Shown here: in pieces, positions 1-9,734 of the stretch
Position numbering within the stretch: the first letter of the stretch is position 1
Layout of the letters: every line of letters starts with the position of its first letter
Assembly: GCA_021741145.1 (NCBI GenBank)
Contig: JAIOYK010000011.1
Location: 1-64,000, forward strand
Origin: Rhodospirillum sp.
GTDB lineage: Bacteria > Pseudomonadota > Alphaproteobacteria > Rhodospirillales > Rhodospirillaceae
Length of the DNA: 64,000 nt
Direction of reading: 5' to 3'
The notes under the pieces: generated by a model
Databases searched by the model: none
Told to the model about the DNA's origin: nothing
What the model saw: only the letters and a program-made list of their open reading frames with translations
Made by a program: the position numbers and the translations under genes

Positions 1-1
1 C

Positions 2-103
2 GCTACCCGCTATCTGGGATCGTATCTCAAGTGGTTCCATCTCATCGCCCTGCACTCCAATCCAACCCCCCGCTACTGCCTGCGCGCCGCGATGGGGGCA
101 TGA
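2..103 (+). pseudogene. C-terminal fragment of a transposase-like protein, truncated by the window edge
   Basis: Frame 2 reads ATRYLGSYLKWFHLIALHSNPTPRYCLRAAMGA*, which resembles the C-terminal tail of IS1595-type transposases. Only 33 codons are visible, so intact versus remnant cannot be decided. Confidence 0.35.
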
Positions 104-242
104 TCGTCCGCATCAATGCGATTTATGAATAGAGCCTATGGGTTTGATACGGTCCCGTCTCTTGGTACATTAGGAGAGTGAGAAAACAGCGGTAAACGCC
201 TTGTTTTCTTAAATATTTCTATGTTAACGGGCGTAAACGAAC

Positions 243-986
243 ATGCTGGATCAATTGCTGGATGCCTTCCGGGCCCGCCATGGGGCGGTTCGGGTTCACC
301 CCCGTCCCGTCGACCTGACCACCTGCTTCTGGTCGTCCGTGTCCAAGCGGTACGTGGCGCCTCGGGGGTTCGGCGCCCTTGGGGGGGAACGGCGCGTGCT
401 GGCCTATGTGATCGGCAACGCCCGCTTCGTGGAAAAGTATCTGCGGGATGGGGATGGGCTTGTGGTCCGCGACAATGGCACACCGGTGATTCGTCCCTTT
501 GGCCTGGACAATATGGTCAACGCCTGCCTCTGCCTACGGGACATTCGCAACACTTCCTTCCATGAGATCTCCGATGCCTTGGAAGGAACACACAAGATCC
601 AGGGATTCCGCCGTTGGCACATTCGCCAAATCGAAGAGTCCCTCATGTCTCTTCGTCCCGGTTTTAATGCCCAAACGGACACCTGTTTCCTTTTCGCTGG
701 GTCTCCTTCCCGTGCTCTGCACCGCATCGCGCTCTCGGCCCTGTGGCTGGAGCAGATGGTGACCCTGGGCGCGCGGGCCTGTTCGACCATGGGGGAGCGG
801 GAAGCGGACCTGATGGAGCGGGTCTTTCCCGACGACGTCCTGATCGGAGATCGGGAGGCGACCCTGCGGGCGGGCTATATGTGGGATCGTCCCCTGTGGC
901 AGCCTCAATCCGCCGACTTCCTGGCCCGCAAGACGACCGCCCGGCGCGCTTGGATCGCCCATGGCGGCCAACGCGCCGCGATGTGA
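243..986 (+). CDS. hypothetical protein (247 aa)
   Basis: Longest plausible ORF in the interval. No family recognised by eye. Confidence 0.5.
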   Translation: MLDQLLDAFRARHGAVRVHPRPVDLTTCFWSSVSKRYVAPRGFGALGGERRVLAYVIGNARFVEKYLRDGDGLVVRDNGTPVIRPFGLDNMVNACLCLRDIRNTSFHEISDALEGTHKIQGFRRWHIRQIEESLMSLRPGFNAQTDTCFLFAGSPSRALHRIALSALWLEQMVTLGARACSTMGEREADLMERVFPDDVLIGDREATLRAGYMWDRPLWQPQSADFLARKTTARRAWIAHGGQRAAM

Positions 987-1034
987 GAGACGGGCGCGGC
1001 CTTCACGGTTTTTTCTGACAGGCGCGGGTTTTTC

Positions 1035-1889
1035 CTACAGGGCTTTCATGCGCACGCGCACATCGGCGGGCTTGGAAAAATAGGGGGCGCTGGTGACCAG
1101 GATCTTGGCGCCCGCCCGGGCGTAGTCCGCGGCGTTGGCCGGGGTTACGCCTCCGGCCGCGGCCAGGGTAACCCGATCCTCCGCCCCGGTCTCCACCAGC
1201 CAAGCCGAGAGGTCCGTCACCTGTTCCGGCGAGAAACGCTCCAGTTGAAGGACGTCCACCCCACCGGCGACCGCGGCATGGGCGTCCTCCATTGCGCTGA
1301 CCTCCACCACCACCTTCTTTTCCGGACAGAGGCCGCGCAGGCACTTGATGTGGTCGCGCATTTCCTCGGCGCTCAGGAAACAGCGGTGTTCGGCGAACAC
1401 CAGCAGGGTTTCCGACAGCCCCAGGCGGTGCACCGAGGCGCCCCCCGCCTTCACCGCTTTGATGGCCAGCGCCCGGGTTCCAGGGAAGGGTTTGCGGGTG
1501 GTCAATACCTGAATGTCCGGGTTCTCGACCCGGGCCGCATCCACCAAGTCGCGCGCGGTGGTGGCGATGCCCGAGCTGTATTCTATCAGGTTCTGGGCCA
1601 CCTTCCAGGCCCGGTGCAGGCTCGCGGCCGGACCTTCCACCCGGAGCACCATGGCGTCGGCCGCCATCCGGTCGCCCGACGCCGCCCGAAGCATGCTTTG
1701 ACCTCCCGTCAGCTCGCAAAGGCGCGCGGCGTCTTCCAGACCCGCGGCGACCATGGGACCCCGTGCGGAGAAAGTCATCAGTCCAAGCCGCGCGCCAATT
1801 CCCAGGGAGTGAGTGGTCAGGTCACCATGGGGGGTATCTTCGTCCAGAAGGGCCTGGAGCACGCCATCGGGCAGACAGGATGTGGGCAT
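1035..1889 (-). CDS. modD: ModD, nicotinate-nucleotide pyrophosphorylase (quinolinate PRTase)-like protein of molybdenum gene clusters
   Basis: LLDEDTPHGDLTTHSLGI..., TTRKPFPGTRALAIKAVKAGGASVHRLGLSETLLVFAEHRCFL and AAAGGVTPANAADYARAGAKILVTSAPYFSKPADVRVRM are typical of ModD. Confidence 0.85.
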   Translation of the reverse strand: MPTSCLPDGVLQALLDEDTPHGDLTTHSLGIGARLGLMTFSARGPMVAAGLEDAARLCELTGGQSMLRAASGDRMAADAMVLRVEGPAASLHRAWKVAQNLIEYSSGIATTARDLVDAARVENPDIQVLTTRKPFPGTRALAIKAVKAGGASVHRLGLSETLLVFAEHRCFLSAEEMRDHIKCLRGLCPEKKVVVEVSAMEDAHAAVAGGVDVLQLERFSPEQVTDLSAWLVETGAEDRVTLAAAGGVTPANAADYARAGAKILVTSAPYFSKPADVRVRMKAL

Positions 1890-1980
1890 GAGTCCGATCT
1901 CTTTCCTCCGTTGCGGTCGGGGACAGTTTAATCGACCAGTGGACCGCTTGGTATCGGGAAAGAACGCCGTCTCCGAAAGG

Positions 1981-2691
1981 TCACGGGGTGGTCATGGCCT
2001 CCTCGGGACGGATCCGCTGAACATGGATCGGTCCCGAGGGGGCCATTGGCGTTACCTTGATGTCCCGGTAGTCCCGAATGGCCGGGTACAGCGTGTCGAG
2101 GGGGGTGGCATGGGTCGCGGTGATGGCCAGGACAGAGGCTCCCGCCGCCTCTCCCGCTTGGAGCCCGGCGGGCGCGTCCTCGAACACCAGGCAGTCCGCG
2201 ATGGGTACGCCGAGGTGTTCGGCGGCGAGGAGGTAGCCTTGCGGGTCCGGCTTGCCTCGCGTCACGTCTTCTCCCGTGATCATGATCTTGGGAAAGGGCA
2301 GGCCCGCGACGGAGATCCGCAAGCGGGCCAAGGAGGCGGCCGCCGAGGTGACGATGGCCCAACGGTCCGGTGGCAGGGCCTCGAGCAGGGCCTTGGCCCC
2401 GGGGATGGGAATGACCCCATCGGCGTCGGCCAGTTCCATTTCCAGAAGAAGAGCGGCTTCGGCTTGGAGATCGAGATGGGGCAGGTTCATGCGGGCGATG
2501 AGGTCCACGGCCCGAACCCCATGGGGCATGGACCGGATCAAGGATTCAGGAACGCCCCGGCCCTTGGCCCAGGCGGTCCACACCCGTTCCACCGCCGGGA
2601 TGGAATTCAGGATCGTGCCGTCCATGTCGAACAGCAAGGCGGCGTGCTGTCGACCAGTGTCCATGGTGCTGGCGGCAATGGAGGAGGTCAT
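1981..2691 (-). CDS. HAD-superfamily sugar phosphatase/phosphoglycolate phosphatase-like hydrolase
   Basis: Motif I LLFDMDGTILNS; motif II IVTSA; GKPDPQGYLLAAEHLGV; motif IV VFEDAPAGLQAGEAAG. Confidence 0.85.
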   Translation of the reverse strand: MTSSIAASTMDTGRQHAALLFDMDGTILNSIPAVERVWTAWAKGRGVPESLIRSMPHGVRAVDLIARMNLPHLDLQAEAALLLEMELADADGVIPIPGAKALLEALPPDRWAIVTSAAASLARLRISVAGLPFPKIMITGEDVTRGKPDPQGYLLAAEHLGVPIADCLVFEDAPAGLQAGEAAGASVLAITATHATPLDTLYPAIRDYRDIKVTPMAPSGPIHVQRIRPEEAMTTP

Positions 2692-3056
2692 TGGTTCAAG
2701 GGCCTTTGCGCTTCGTGGCCTCCGGGGCGATAGCGGTCCATCACCGCGTCCAGGCCTTCATTGGTGATTTTCGGATTGGCTATTTGGAGGCAGGGCAGCA
2801 GAACCGCCTTGTTGGCGTGAACCCGCTCACCAGTCGGACGGGCTCCGGTGGCAGTGGGGTTTACGTGGTTGAAGCAGGTGACAAATCGGTCGGGGGCAAT
2901 ACCCAGGTTCCCGCTGATCGCCGTAACCGGGCGCTTGGGGTCGTTGCGCGGGGTCGGTGGTTGCTTTCGCTCCCAGGCCTGGCCAAGCGCTCGAGTCACC
3001 GGGGCGGTGGGCAGAAGAGCAGCGGTCAGGGGGGCGAGGAAACGGCGGGGGTGCAT
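2688..3056 (-). CDS. small secreted hypothetical protein (122 aa)
   Basis: ATG at 3054-3056 (minus) gives MHPRRFLAPLTAALLPTAPVTRALGQAWE..., with a signal-peptide-like N-terminus. The longer ORF reported in the same frame is an upstream extension antiparallel to intergenic/dnaE2 sequence. Confidence 0.55.
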   Translation of the reverse strand: MHPRRFLAPLTAALLPTAPVTRALGQAWERKQPPTPRNDPKRPVTAISGNLGIAPDRFVTCFNHVNPTATGARPTGERVHANKAVLLPCLQIANPKITNEGLDAVMDRYRPGGHEAQRPLNQ

Positions 3057-3175
3057 GGGCGGGGACCCTTTGTCCGAAATCCGGTCATGTGTGGTGGACC
3101 CGGTGTAGCATGGAAGGGGCGGACGGAGGAACCGCGCGGTTCCTTTCGCCCGGATTGCTTCAAGGCTTGACCGTC

Positions 3176-6100
3176 TCAAGGGGTCGCTTTCCCCAAAACC
3201 ACGGGCCGGTTGTGACGGACCCGGTCGGCCCGGGCGGTTTCCATGACCCTGGCCACGGTCTCCCGGGGGTGGTCCTCCGGCGTTAGCGCGGCGAGCAGGC
3301 CCGTCAGGTTCGACAGGGCTTCGACCACCAAATGGATCACCAAGCCGTCCTTCTGTACCCGTCCCGTCACCATCAACAGACGGCCCCCCATGATGGCCCG
3401 GCGGTGCTCCTCGAAGACCTTGGGCCAAACCACAAGGTTGGCGATGGCCTCCTCGTCCTCCAAGGTGATGAAGACCACGCCCGAGGCGCTGCCCGGTCGT
3501 TGGCGGCAGACGGCGAGCCCGGCGATGGTCACCCACGCCCCATCCGGCAGGATCTCCAGCTTGCGGCAGGGTTGGGCGCCCGCCTGGGTGAGCCGTCCGC
3601 GCAAGAGCCCCAGGGGGTGGGCGCGCAGACTCAGGCGCAGGGCGGCGTAATCCTCGGTCAGGGCCTCGCCGGGGGTGAGGTCGCGGAAGAAGGGTTCCGG
3701 CTCTACTAGTAGATCTGGCCCATTTGGGAGGTCGACTTGGCGTTTCTCGGCGGCCTCGAACAGGGGGAGGGGTTGGGCCTTCAGGGCCTTCACGGCCCAA
3801 AGGGCGCCGCGCCGCTCCAGGCCCAGGCTCGTGAAGGCGTCGGCCTGGGTGAGCTTGTCGAGCAGGGGGGCCTCCACCCCGGCCCGGCGCCAGACCGCAT
3901 GGGGGTCCGCATAGCCCGCGCCCCGGGCGGTGACAATGGCCCGGGCGGCGGTCTCCGGGAAGCCCATGATCTGGCGGAAGCCCAGGCGCAGCGCCACGCC
4001 CCGCTTGCCACCGGGACGTTGAAAAACCTCCAGCAGGTTGTCCCAGTCCGAGGTATTGATATCCACTGGCCGGACCTCGACCCCGTGCTCCCGGGCGTCG
4101 CGGACGATCTGGGCGGGGGAATAGAAGCCCATGGGTTGGCTGTTGAGCAGGGCACAGGCGAAGGCCGCGGGGTAATGGCGCTTCAGCCAGGCCGAGACGT
4201 AGACCAGCAGGGCGAAACTGGCGGCGTGACTTTCCGGGAAGCCGTAGTCGCCGAACCCCTCGATCTGGCGAAAACACCGCTCGGCGAAGGCCAGGGTGTA
4301 GCCATTGGCGGCCATCCCCGCGAGGAACTTCTCCCGGTAGGGTCCCAGGGCGCCGGTGCGGCGGAAGGCGGCCATGGAGCGGCGCAGACCGTCGGCTTCC
4401 TCGGCGGTGAAGCCCGCGCCCTCGATGGCGATGCGCATGGCCTGCTCCTGGAATAGGGGCACGCCCAAGGTTTTTTCCAGGACCCGCCGGAGGGTTTCGG
4501 AGGGATAGTCCACCTGTTCCTCGCCCCGGCGGCGGCGCAGATAGGGGTGGACCATGTCGCCCTGGATGGGGCCGGGGCGGACGATGGCCACTTCGATCAC
4601 CAGATCGTAATAGGTCCGCGGTTGCAGGCGGGGGAGCATGGACATCTGGGCGCGGCTTTCCACCTGGAAGACCCCCAGACTGTCCCCCCGGCAGAGCATG
4701 TCGTAAGTGGCTTCGTCCTTATCGGGCACGGTGGCCAGGGTCAGGGGATGGTGGTGGTGGTGGGCCACCAGGTCCAGGGCCTTGCGGATGCAACTGAGCA
4801 TGCCGAGGGCGAGCACGTCGATCTTGAGGATTCCCAGGGCATCCAGGTCGTCCTTGTCCCATTGGATGACCGTGCGGTTCGCCATTGCCGCGTTCTCGAT
4901 GGGGACCACCTCCGACAGGGGGCCGCGGGTGAGCACGAAGCCCCCCACATGTTGGGAGAGGTGGCGGGGAAAGCCGACCAGCGCCTCGGCCAGACGGAGG
5001 GTCAGGGCCAGGCGAGGCTCCGTCGGGTCGAGGCCGCTTTCCCGGATCCGGTCGGCCTCGGGCACATGGGAGGAGGAGCCCCAGACGGTCGCCGCCAGGG
5101 CCGCGGTGGCGTCCTGGGACAGGCCCATCACCTTGCCCACCTCGCGCAGGGCGCTTCGGGCGCGCCAGGTGATGACCGTGGCCGCCAGCCCGGCCCGGTC
5201 CCGGCCATATTTTCGGTAGATATACTGGATGATCTCCTCCCGGCGTTCGTGCTCGAAATCGACGTCGATATCGGGGGGCTCGTCCCTGGCCGCCGAGATG
5301 AAGCGCTCGAACAGCAGGTCGACGCGCTCCGGATCCACCGCGGTGATGCCCAGGCAATAGCAGACCGCCGAATTGGCCGCGGAGCCCCGCCCCTGGCAGA
5401 GGATTCCCCAGGTTCGGGCCTGGGCCACGATGTCGTGGACGGTCAGGAAATAGGGGGCGTAGCCCAGCCGTCCGATGATCGTGAGTTCTCGGTCGACACG
5501 CGCCTGGATGGCGTCGGGAACCCCCTCGGGATAGCGACGGGCGGCGCCCACGGCGGTCAGGCGCGCCAGTCTGTCCTGGGGGATTTCCCCCGGCGCGAGA
5601 TCGGTGTCGGGATATTCGTAGCGCAATTCATCCAGGGAGAAGCGGCAGGCGGTCGCGACCTCCACGGACCGGGCCAGCGCTCGCGGATGGGCGGCCATTA
5701 AGGTGGCCATGGCGGCGGGCGCGCGCAGATGGGCCTCGTCATTGGGGGCGAGCAGAAGGCCAGCGGTTTCGATGGTGACGTGGTGGCGCAGGCAGGTCAG
5801 GACGTCCAATAACGGCTTCCGTTGGGGGGTATGCATGCGCGCGCCACCCAGGGCCACGGGCGCGATCCCTTCGGCTTCGGCCAAACGGGCGAGGCGCCAG
5901 AGGCGACGGGCGTCCGTGCCATCCAACCGGGGCCGCAACCCCAGGGACAGGCGCGGACCCGCCACGGCTTTCCACTGGCGCAGATGGTCGACGAAGGTCC
6001 CGTCCGCTCCGGGGTCGGCGAGGTTCTCCGGCGGCAGGATGGTGAGCCACTGGCCCTCGGCCTGGGCTTCGATGTCCGTCCGGTTCAGGTGGCATTCGCC

Positions 6101-6424
6101 CTTTGGCGCCGCCCGCCGCCCGATGGTCAGCAGGCGGGAGAGGCGGCCATAGGCGGCCCGATCCTCCGGATGGCAAAGCAGCTCCGGCCCCTGGCCGGGC
6201 AGGGGAGAGAGCAGGGCGCCAATGACCAGGGGCAGGCCCGTCCGCTTGGCCGCCACATGGGCGCGAACCACCCCGGCGAGGCTGTTCCGGTCGGTGACCG
6301 CCAGGGCCGAGAGACCCAGGGCGCCCGCGGTGAGCACCAGTTCGTCGGGATGGGAGGCGGCCTCCAGGAAGCTGTAGTTGGTCTGGGCGAACAGCTCCGC
6401 GTAGGCTGGAGGAGGAGGGCTCAT
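3176..6424 (-). CDS. dnaE2: error-prone DNA polymerase DnaE2 (ImuC)
   Basis: PHP domain start YAELFAQTNYSFLEAASHPDELV; pol III alpha core GRGSAANSAVCYCLGITAVDPERVDLLFERFISAARDEPPDIDVDFEHERREEIIQYIYRKYGRDRA; FQVESRAQMSMLPRLQP. ATG placed at 6424 rather than the ORF-track extension. Confidence 0.95.
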   Translation of the reverse strand: MSPPPPAYAELFAQTNYSFLEAASHPDELVLTAGALGLSALAVTDRNSLAGVVRAHVAAKRTGLPLVIGALLSPLPGQGPELLCHPEDRAAYGRLSRLLTIGRRAAPKGECHLNRTDIEAQAEGQWLTILPPENLADPGADGTFVDHLRQWKAVAGPRLSLGLRPRLDGTDARRLWRLARLAEAEGIAPVALGGARMHTPQRKPLLDVLTCLRHHVTIETAGLLLAPNDEAHLRAPAAMATLMAAHPRALARSVEVATACRFSLDELRYEYPDTDLAPGEIPQDRLARLTAVGAARRYPEGVPDAIQARVDRELTIIGRLGYAPYFLTVHDIVAQARTWGILCQGRGSAANSAVCYCLGITAVDPERVDLLFERFISAARDEPPDIDVDFEHERREEIIQYIYRKYGRDRAGLAATVITWRARSALREVGKVMGLSQDATAALAATVWGSSSHVPEADRIRESGLDPTEPRLALTLRLAEALVGFPRHLSQHVGGFVLTRGPLSEVVPIENAAMANRTVIQWDKDDLDALGILKIDVLALGMLSCIRKALDLVAHHHHHPLTLATVPDKDEATYDMLCRGDSLGVFQVESRAQMSMLPRLQPRTYYDLVIEVAIVRPGPIQGDMVHPYLRRRRGEEQVDYPSETLRRVLEKTLGVPLFQEQAMRIAIEGAGFTAEEADGLRRSMAAFRRTGALGPYREKFLAGMAANGYTLAFAERCFRQIEGFGDYGFPESHAASFALLVYVSAWLKRHYPAAFACALLNSQPMGFYSPAQIVRDAREHGVEVRPVDINTSDWDNLLEVFQRPGGKRGVALRLGFRQIMGFPETAARAIVTARGAGYADPHAVWRRAGVEAPLLDKLTQADAFTSLGLERRGALWAVKALKAQPLPLFEAAEKRQVDLPNGPDLLVEPEPFFRDLTPGEALTEDYAALRLSLRAHPLGLLRGRLTQAGAQPCRKLEILPDGAWVTIAGLAVCRQRPGSASGVVFITLEDEEAIANLVVWPKVFEEHRRAIMGGRLLMVTGRVQKDGLVIHLVVEALSNLTGLLAALTPEDHPRETVARVMETARADRVRHNRPVVLGKATP

Positions 6425-6488
6425 CGTGGAATTCCGTGAACCGGCAAGGGATGGACGTGGAGAAGGCGGGAGTGATGTTCTTTCTGTC

Positions 6489-6503
6489 GTTGTCCCCGCG
6501 TTC
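6489..6503. promoter_or_regulatory. possible degenerate LexA box (GTTG-N7-GTTC) upstream of dnaE2
   Basis: gttgtccccgcgttc differs at one half-site base from the alphaproteobacterial consensus GTTC-N7-GTTC and lies 65 nt upstream of the dnaE2 ATG. Confidence 0.25.
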
Positions 6504-6552
6504 GCGTTGAGGGATACGCGTTTTGTATTTTCCCTTTTTTCATTCTTCATTC

Positions 6553-6675
6553 GTCATGCCCGCGCACGCGGGAATCTAGGGTGGGGACAACCGACCCAAG
6601 CGGTTGACGCGATCCGAGCGCGTTTCACCGACGACACCGAAATCAACCCTGGATCCCCGTTTTCACGGGGATGAC
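6553..6675. repeat. REP-like pair of inverted hairpin elements
   Basis: GTCATGCCCGCGCACGCGGGAAT at 6553-6575 and, in opposite orientation, ATCCCCGTTTTCACGGGGATGAC at 6653-6675. Each is a 23-nt imperfect palindrome with a GTCAT end. Confidence 0.75.
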
Positions 6676-6718
6676 AAAGTAAAAATGCCCAACAACAAAT
6701 GGAGATATGTGCAACCCC

Positions 6719-8341
6719 TCAAGGGAATACGCCATGGACGAACCAGCGCGACCCACCCCGGAAGAGCCAGAGGCGGCGCCCATCCTCGGCCTCCACCCGC
6801 CAATAGGAGCGGGCGGGGGCGTTCTCCTCCAGCCACCAATCCGGATCGATGCGTTCCGGTCCGGCGTGGTGAAGGACCTTCTGGGGGGTACCCTGGCGAC
6901 TGAGGGCCACGGTCTGGGGCGCGCCCTCCGGTCCCACGGTCACCCGGGCGGGCAGGGGGCGGGGGAACAGGCGGGCCGGACGGGCCGCCGCCGTCGCCCA
7001 GGTGGTTTGGGCCAGGGTCAGGGAAGCGTTCGGGGTGGTCCCTGGCTTGGCGGAGGGGTTCGCCGCCACGCCCAGGGGGGCTTCCCGGGTGGATCGCTCG
7101 GGCTGGTGGGCCGGATGGGGCAAGGGACGGCGGGGACCACCGAGGGATCCCAGGCGTCCCATCAGCCGGTCGGCGAGCAGGGCCAGATCCTGGGCCGCCC
7201 GGGGGGATCCCTCCCGGGGGCGGCCTTCCTCGGCCACGGCCGCGCGGGTCAGTTCCTCCTGGGCCGGAGAGAGGCGGTCCGATGCGAGCAGACCAAGGGC
7301 CATGGCCTCGATCCCGAACCCGGCATCCAGTTCGCCCAGGCGGTCCTGGAACAGGCGGGCGAGATGGGCCGGATCCCGGGTGGGCAGGTTCGTGCCGACG
7401 CGGCAGCGGGAGACGGAGCCATCGACGCGATAGACGGATAGTTCCACCATCCGCGCCCCCCGGCGCTCCCGCTCCAGGGGGGAGAACAGGGCGGCCAGCA
7501 AACGGTCCAGGGCGGTGGAGACGGCGCCGGTCGTGGCGATGGGCTCGGGGAAGGAGAGGCGGACAATATCCGGCGCCACCGGGCGGCGCGGCGACAGGGG
7601 CTCGGGAAGACGGCCCAGGGCCTGATCCAGGCGACGTAGGGCTTCGAGCCCGAGGCGGGTGGCCAGGGGACCCCGGGGCAGGGCGGCCAGCCCGGCGATG
7701 TCCCGGACGCCCAGGCGGCGCAGGGTGTCGATCACCGGCGGCGGAAGGCGTAGGGCGACCAGGGGCAGGCTTCCCAGCAATTGACGGTGGGCACCCCTGG
7801 GCAGCAGCGCGAGGCCCTCCCGATCGGTCATGAAGTGGGCCGCGGCCCAGGCGGCGCCAGGCGTGTCGGCCAGCCCCAAGCGGGCGGTGAAGCCCAGGCG
7901 GGCCAAGGCGTCGCGAATGGTCCGGAGCAGGGCCTCCTCTCCCCCGAAGAGGTGGGCGCAGCCGGTGATGTCCAGCCAGAGGCCCGCCCCTTGGCCCTGG
8001 GATCCGTCGCCGGGGTTGTCCTCGGCCACCAGGGGGGTGAAGCGACCGCACCAGTCGGCCAGTCCATCCAACACCCGGGCGTCCTCCGTCGGGTCGGCTT
8101 CGGTCACGGCCAGATTGGGCAAGAGGGCACGGGCGTCGGCCAATGGCAGACCCGGCCCCAGACCCTCCGCCTGGGCGGCGCCATTCACCGCGGCGAGAAC
8201 CATGGCGCCATGGCGCGGGGCGAGGGTGGCGAAGGGATGGTCCCGGCGGGAGGCCTGGGGGGCACCCTGGGGAAGGGTTTGGGGCCGAGTCATCCGGTCG
8301 GTCTGAAAGGTCGGCAGCCAGAGAGAGATCACCCGCTTCAT
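6719..8341 (-). CDS. imuB: ImuB, Y-family DNA polymerase-like mutasome protein
   Basis: MKRVISLWLPTFQTDRMTR...; GLGPGLPLADARALLPNLAVTEADPTEDARVLDGLADWCGRFTPLV...GLWLDITGCAHLFGGEEALL...; encoded upstream of dnaE2 on the same strand. Confidence 0.92.
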   Translation of the reverse strand: MKRVISLWLPTFQTDRMTRPQTLPQGAPQASRRDHPFATLAPRHGAMVLAAVNGAAQAEGLGPGLPLADARALLPNLAVTEADPTEDARVLDGLADWCGRFTPLVAEDNPGDGSQGQGAGLWLDITGCAHLFGGEEALLRTIRDALARLGFTARLGLADTPGAAWAAAHFMTDREGLALLPRGAHRQLLGSLPLVALRLPPPVIDTLRRLGVRDIAGLAALPRGPLATRLGLEALRRLDQALGRLPEPLSPRRPVAPDIVRLSFPEPIATTGAVSTALDRLLAALFSPLERERRGARMVELSVYRVDGSVSRCRVGTNLPTRDPAHLARLFQDRLGELDAGFGIEAMALGLLASDRLSPAQEELTRAAVAEEGRPREGSPRAAQDLALLADRLMGRLGSLGGPRRPLPHPAHQPERSTREAPLGVAANPSAKPGTTPNASLTLAQTTWATAAARPARLFPRPLPARVTVGPEGAPQTVALSRQGTPQKVLHHAGPERIDPDWWLEENAPARSYWRVEAEDGRRLWLFRGGSRWFVHGVFP

Positions 8342-8363
8342 CGGTCCACTCCACGTGAGGTTT

Positions 8364-8378
8364 GTTCTTTTTTTGTTC
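8364..8378. promoter_or_regulatory. LexA (SOS) box upstream of imuB
   Basis: gttctttttttgttc is an exact GTTC-N7-GTTC direct repeat, the alphaproteobacterial LexA operator, 22 nt upstream of the imuB ATG. Confidence 0.85.
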
Positions 8379-8522
8379 TAATTCCTGTTTTGTTCCTTTT
8401 CAAGGCTTTTTTTGAGGGGGCGGTGGGCAGGACGACAGGGGTGTGCAAGGGGGGCGGCCCCTTCGAGCGGCCCCCTTGACCCGCCCCCTTGACCCGCGAT
8501 GTTCGTCGCGTCATCCCAGGGT

Positions 8523-9728
8523 TTAGCCTGCCTCCACCGCTTTAGGGGGAGACGCCATGGCGCGTCCCTTCCGGGTTTGGGCGAGCCGGGCGGCGCGTTT
8601 CCGTCCCCAGATGATCACCCCGGTTATCGAAAGTCCGCAGATCACCAAACCCAGGACCGCGATGAGGATCCGTCCGGGAAGGCCCAGGATATGGCCGCCG
8701 TGGATCGGCCCCTGAAGGGTGGTGAAGATCTCCCCCGCCGTGCCCTCGCCGGGGATCATCGCCTGGAGGAACCGCCCCTCCGTGCCCTCGAAGAACAGCC
8801 AGGGCTGACCCAGGGGGGCGTCGTGGTCGCCGTAACCCACGGCGAAATAGTTCCGGTCGGCGCTGAAGTAGATGGCCATCGGTGGTTCGGGCAGGGCGCG
8901 CCGCTCTCCTTCCGCCTCACCCAGCGCGAGCATTTGGGGATAATCCAGGGCGGGCTCTCCCAGTTCCTCCGGCGGAAGAGCCCCGCGCTCGTACCAGACA
9001 TTGGGCGGTACGGGGGAGAAGAGGGAGACAGCGGGTTTAAAGACCTCCTCGGGCAGGTTCATGGCGATGGAACTGATGGCGATGGGCAGCAGGATCATCC
9101 AGGCCCAGAGCCCCCCCGCCCGGTGGAGGTCCAGGGCGAGGCGGTAGCCGCCGCCCCGTTTCACCGTCCAGGCCGTCTTCCATTTGCGGAAAAAGGGACG
9201 CCCCCGGGGGAAGGTCAGGACCAGGGCCACCAGACAGTCCAGGGTCCAGAGGATGGCCACGCCTCCCATGAGGTAAAGGCCCCAATTGCCAGGCAAGGCC
9301 AGGGTGTGGTGGAACTCGTAGAGAAAAGGGATGAGGTTCTTCGCCTCGAAGCAGCAGTCGCCCCAGGTGCGGGTGCCCAGGGTCTCGCCGGTGACCGGGT
9401 CCAGGTAGACCCAGTCGTCGATATCCGGAACCGAGCCGGTCTCCGGATCCGGGCGGGCAAGGCCGACGGCGAGGGCGGCATGGCCCGGCTCGCCCTCGCT
9501 TTCGATATAAAGGATGTCGAGGGCCGGATGGTCGGCCCCGGCACGCACCGCCAGGGTCGCCAGATCCAGGGGAAGCCCCTGGCCCGGAGCCTCGTAAAAG
9601 GTGGGGTTAAGGGCCTCGTCGATCTCGTGCTGGAAGGCCAGGATCGAGCCGGTCAGCCCGGCCAGGGCGAGGAAAATCGCCGTGGCCAAGCCGATGTATC
9701 GGTGGGTGAGGACAAGAAGGATGCGCAT
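8523..9728 (-). CDS. PepSY-associated transmembrane protein, iron-uptake associated
   Basis: MRILLVLTHRYIGLATAIFLALAGLTGSILAFQHEIDEALNP..., with TM segments near LHRAGGLWAWMILLPIAISSIAMNLPEEVF and a C-terminal helix. Adjacent to a TonB receptor. Confidence 0.85.
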   Translation of the reverse strand: MRILLVLTHRYIGLATAIFLALAGLTGSILAFQHEIDEALNPTFYEAPGQGLPLDLATLAVRAGADHPALDILYIESEGEPGHAALAVGLARPDPETGSVPDIDDWVYLDPVTGETLGTRTWGDCCFEAKNLIPFLYEFHHTLALPGNWGLYLMGGVAILWTLDCLVALVLTFPRGRPFFRKWKTAWTVKRGGGYRLALDLHRAGGLWAWMILLPIAISSIAMNLPEEVFKPAVSLFSPVPPNVWYERGALPPEELGEPALDYPQMLALGEAEGERRALPEPPMAIYFSADRNYFAVGYGDHDAPLGQPWLFFEGTEGRFLQAMIPGEGTAGEIFTTLQGPIHGGHILGLPGRILIAVLGLVICGLSITGVIIWGRKRAARLAQTRKGRAMASPPKAVEAG

Positions 9729-9734
9729 GACCGC

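Noticed and set aside
8420-8505. G/C-homopolymer-rich repeats (cccccttgacccg x2) considered as a repeat array or CRISPR-like element
   Set aside because: Only two short copies, better explained as the terminator/spacer region after the PepSY gene.
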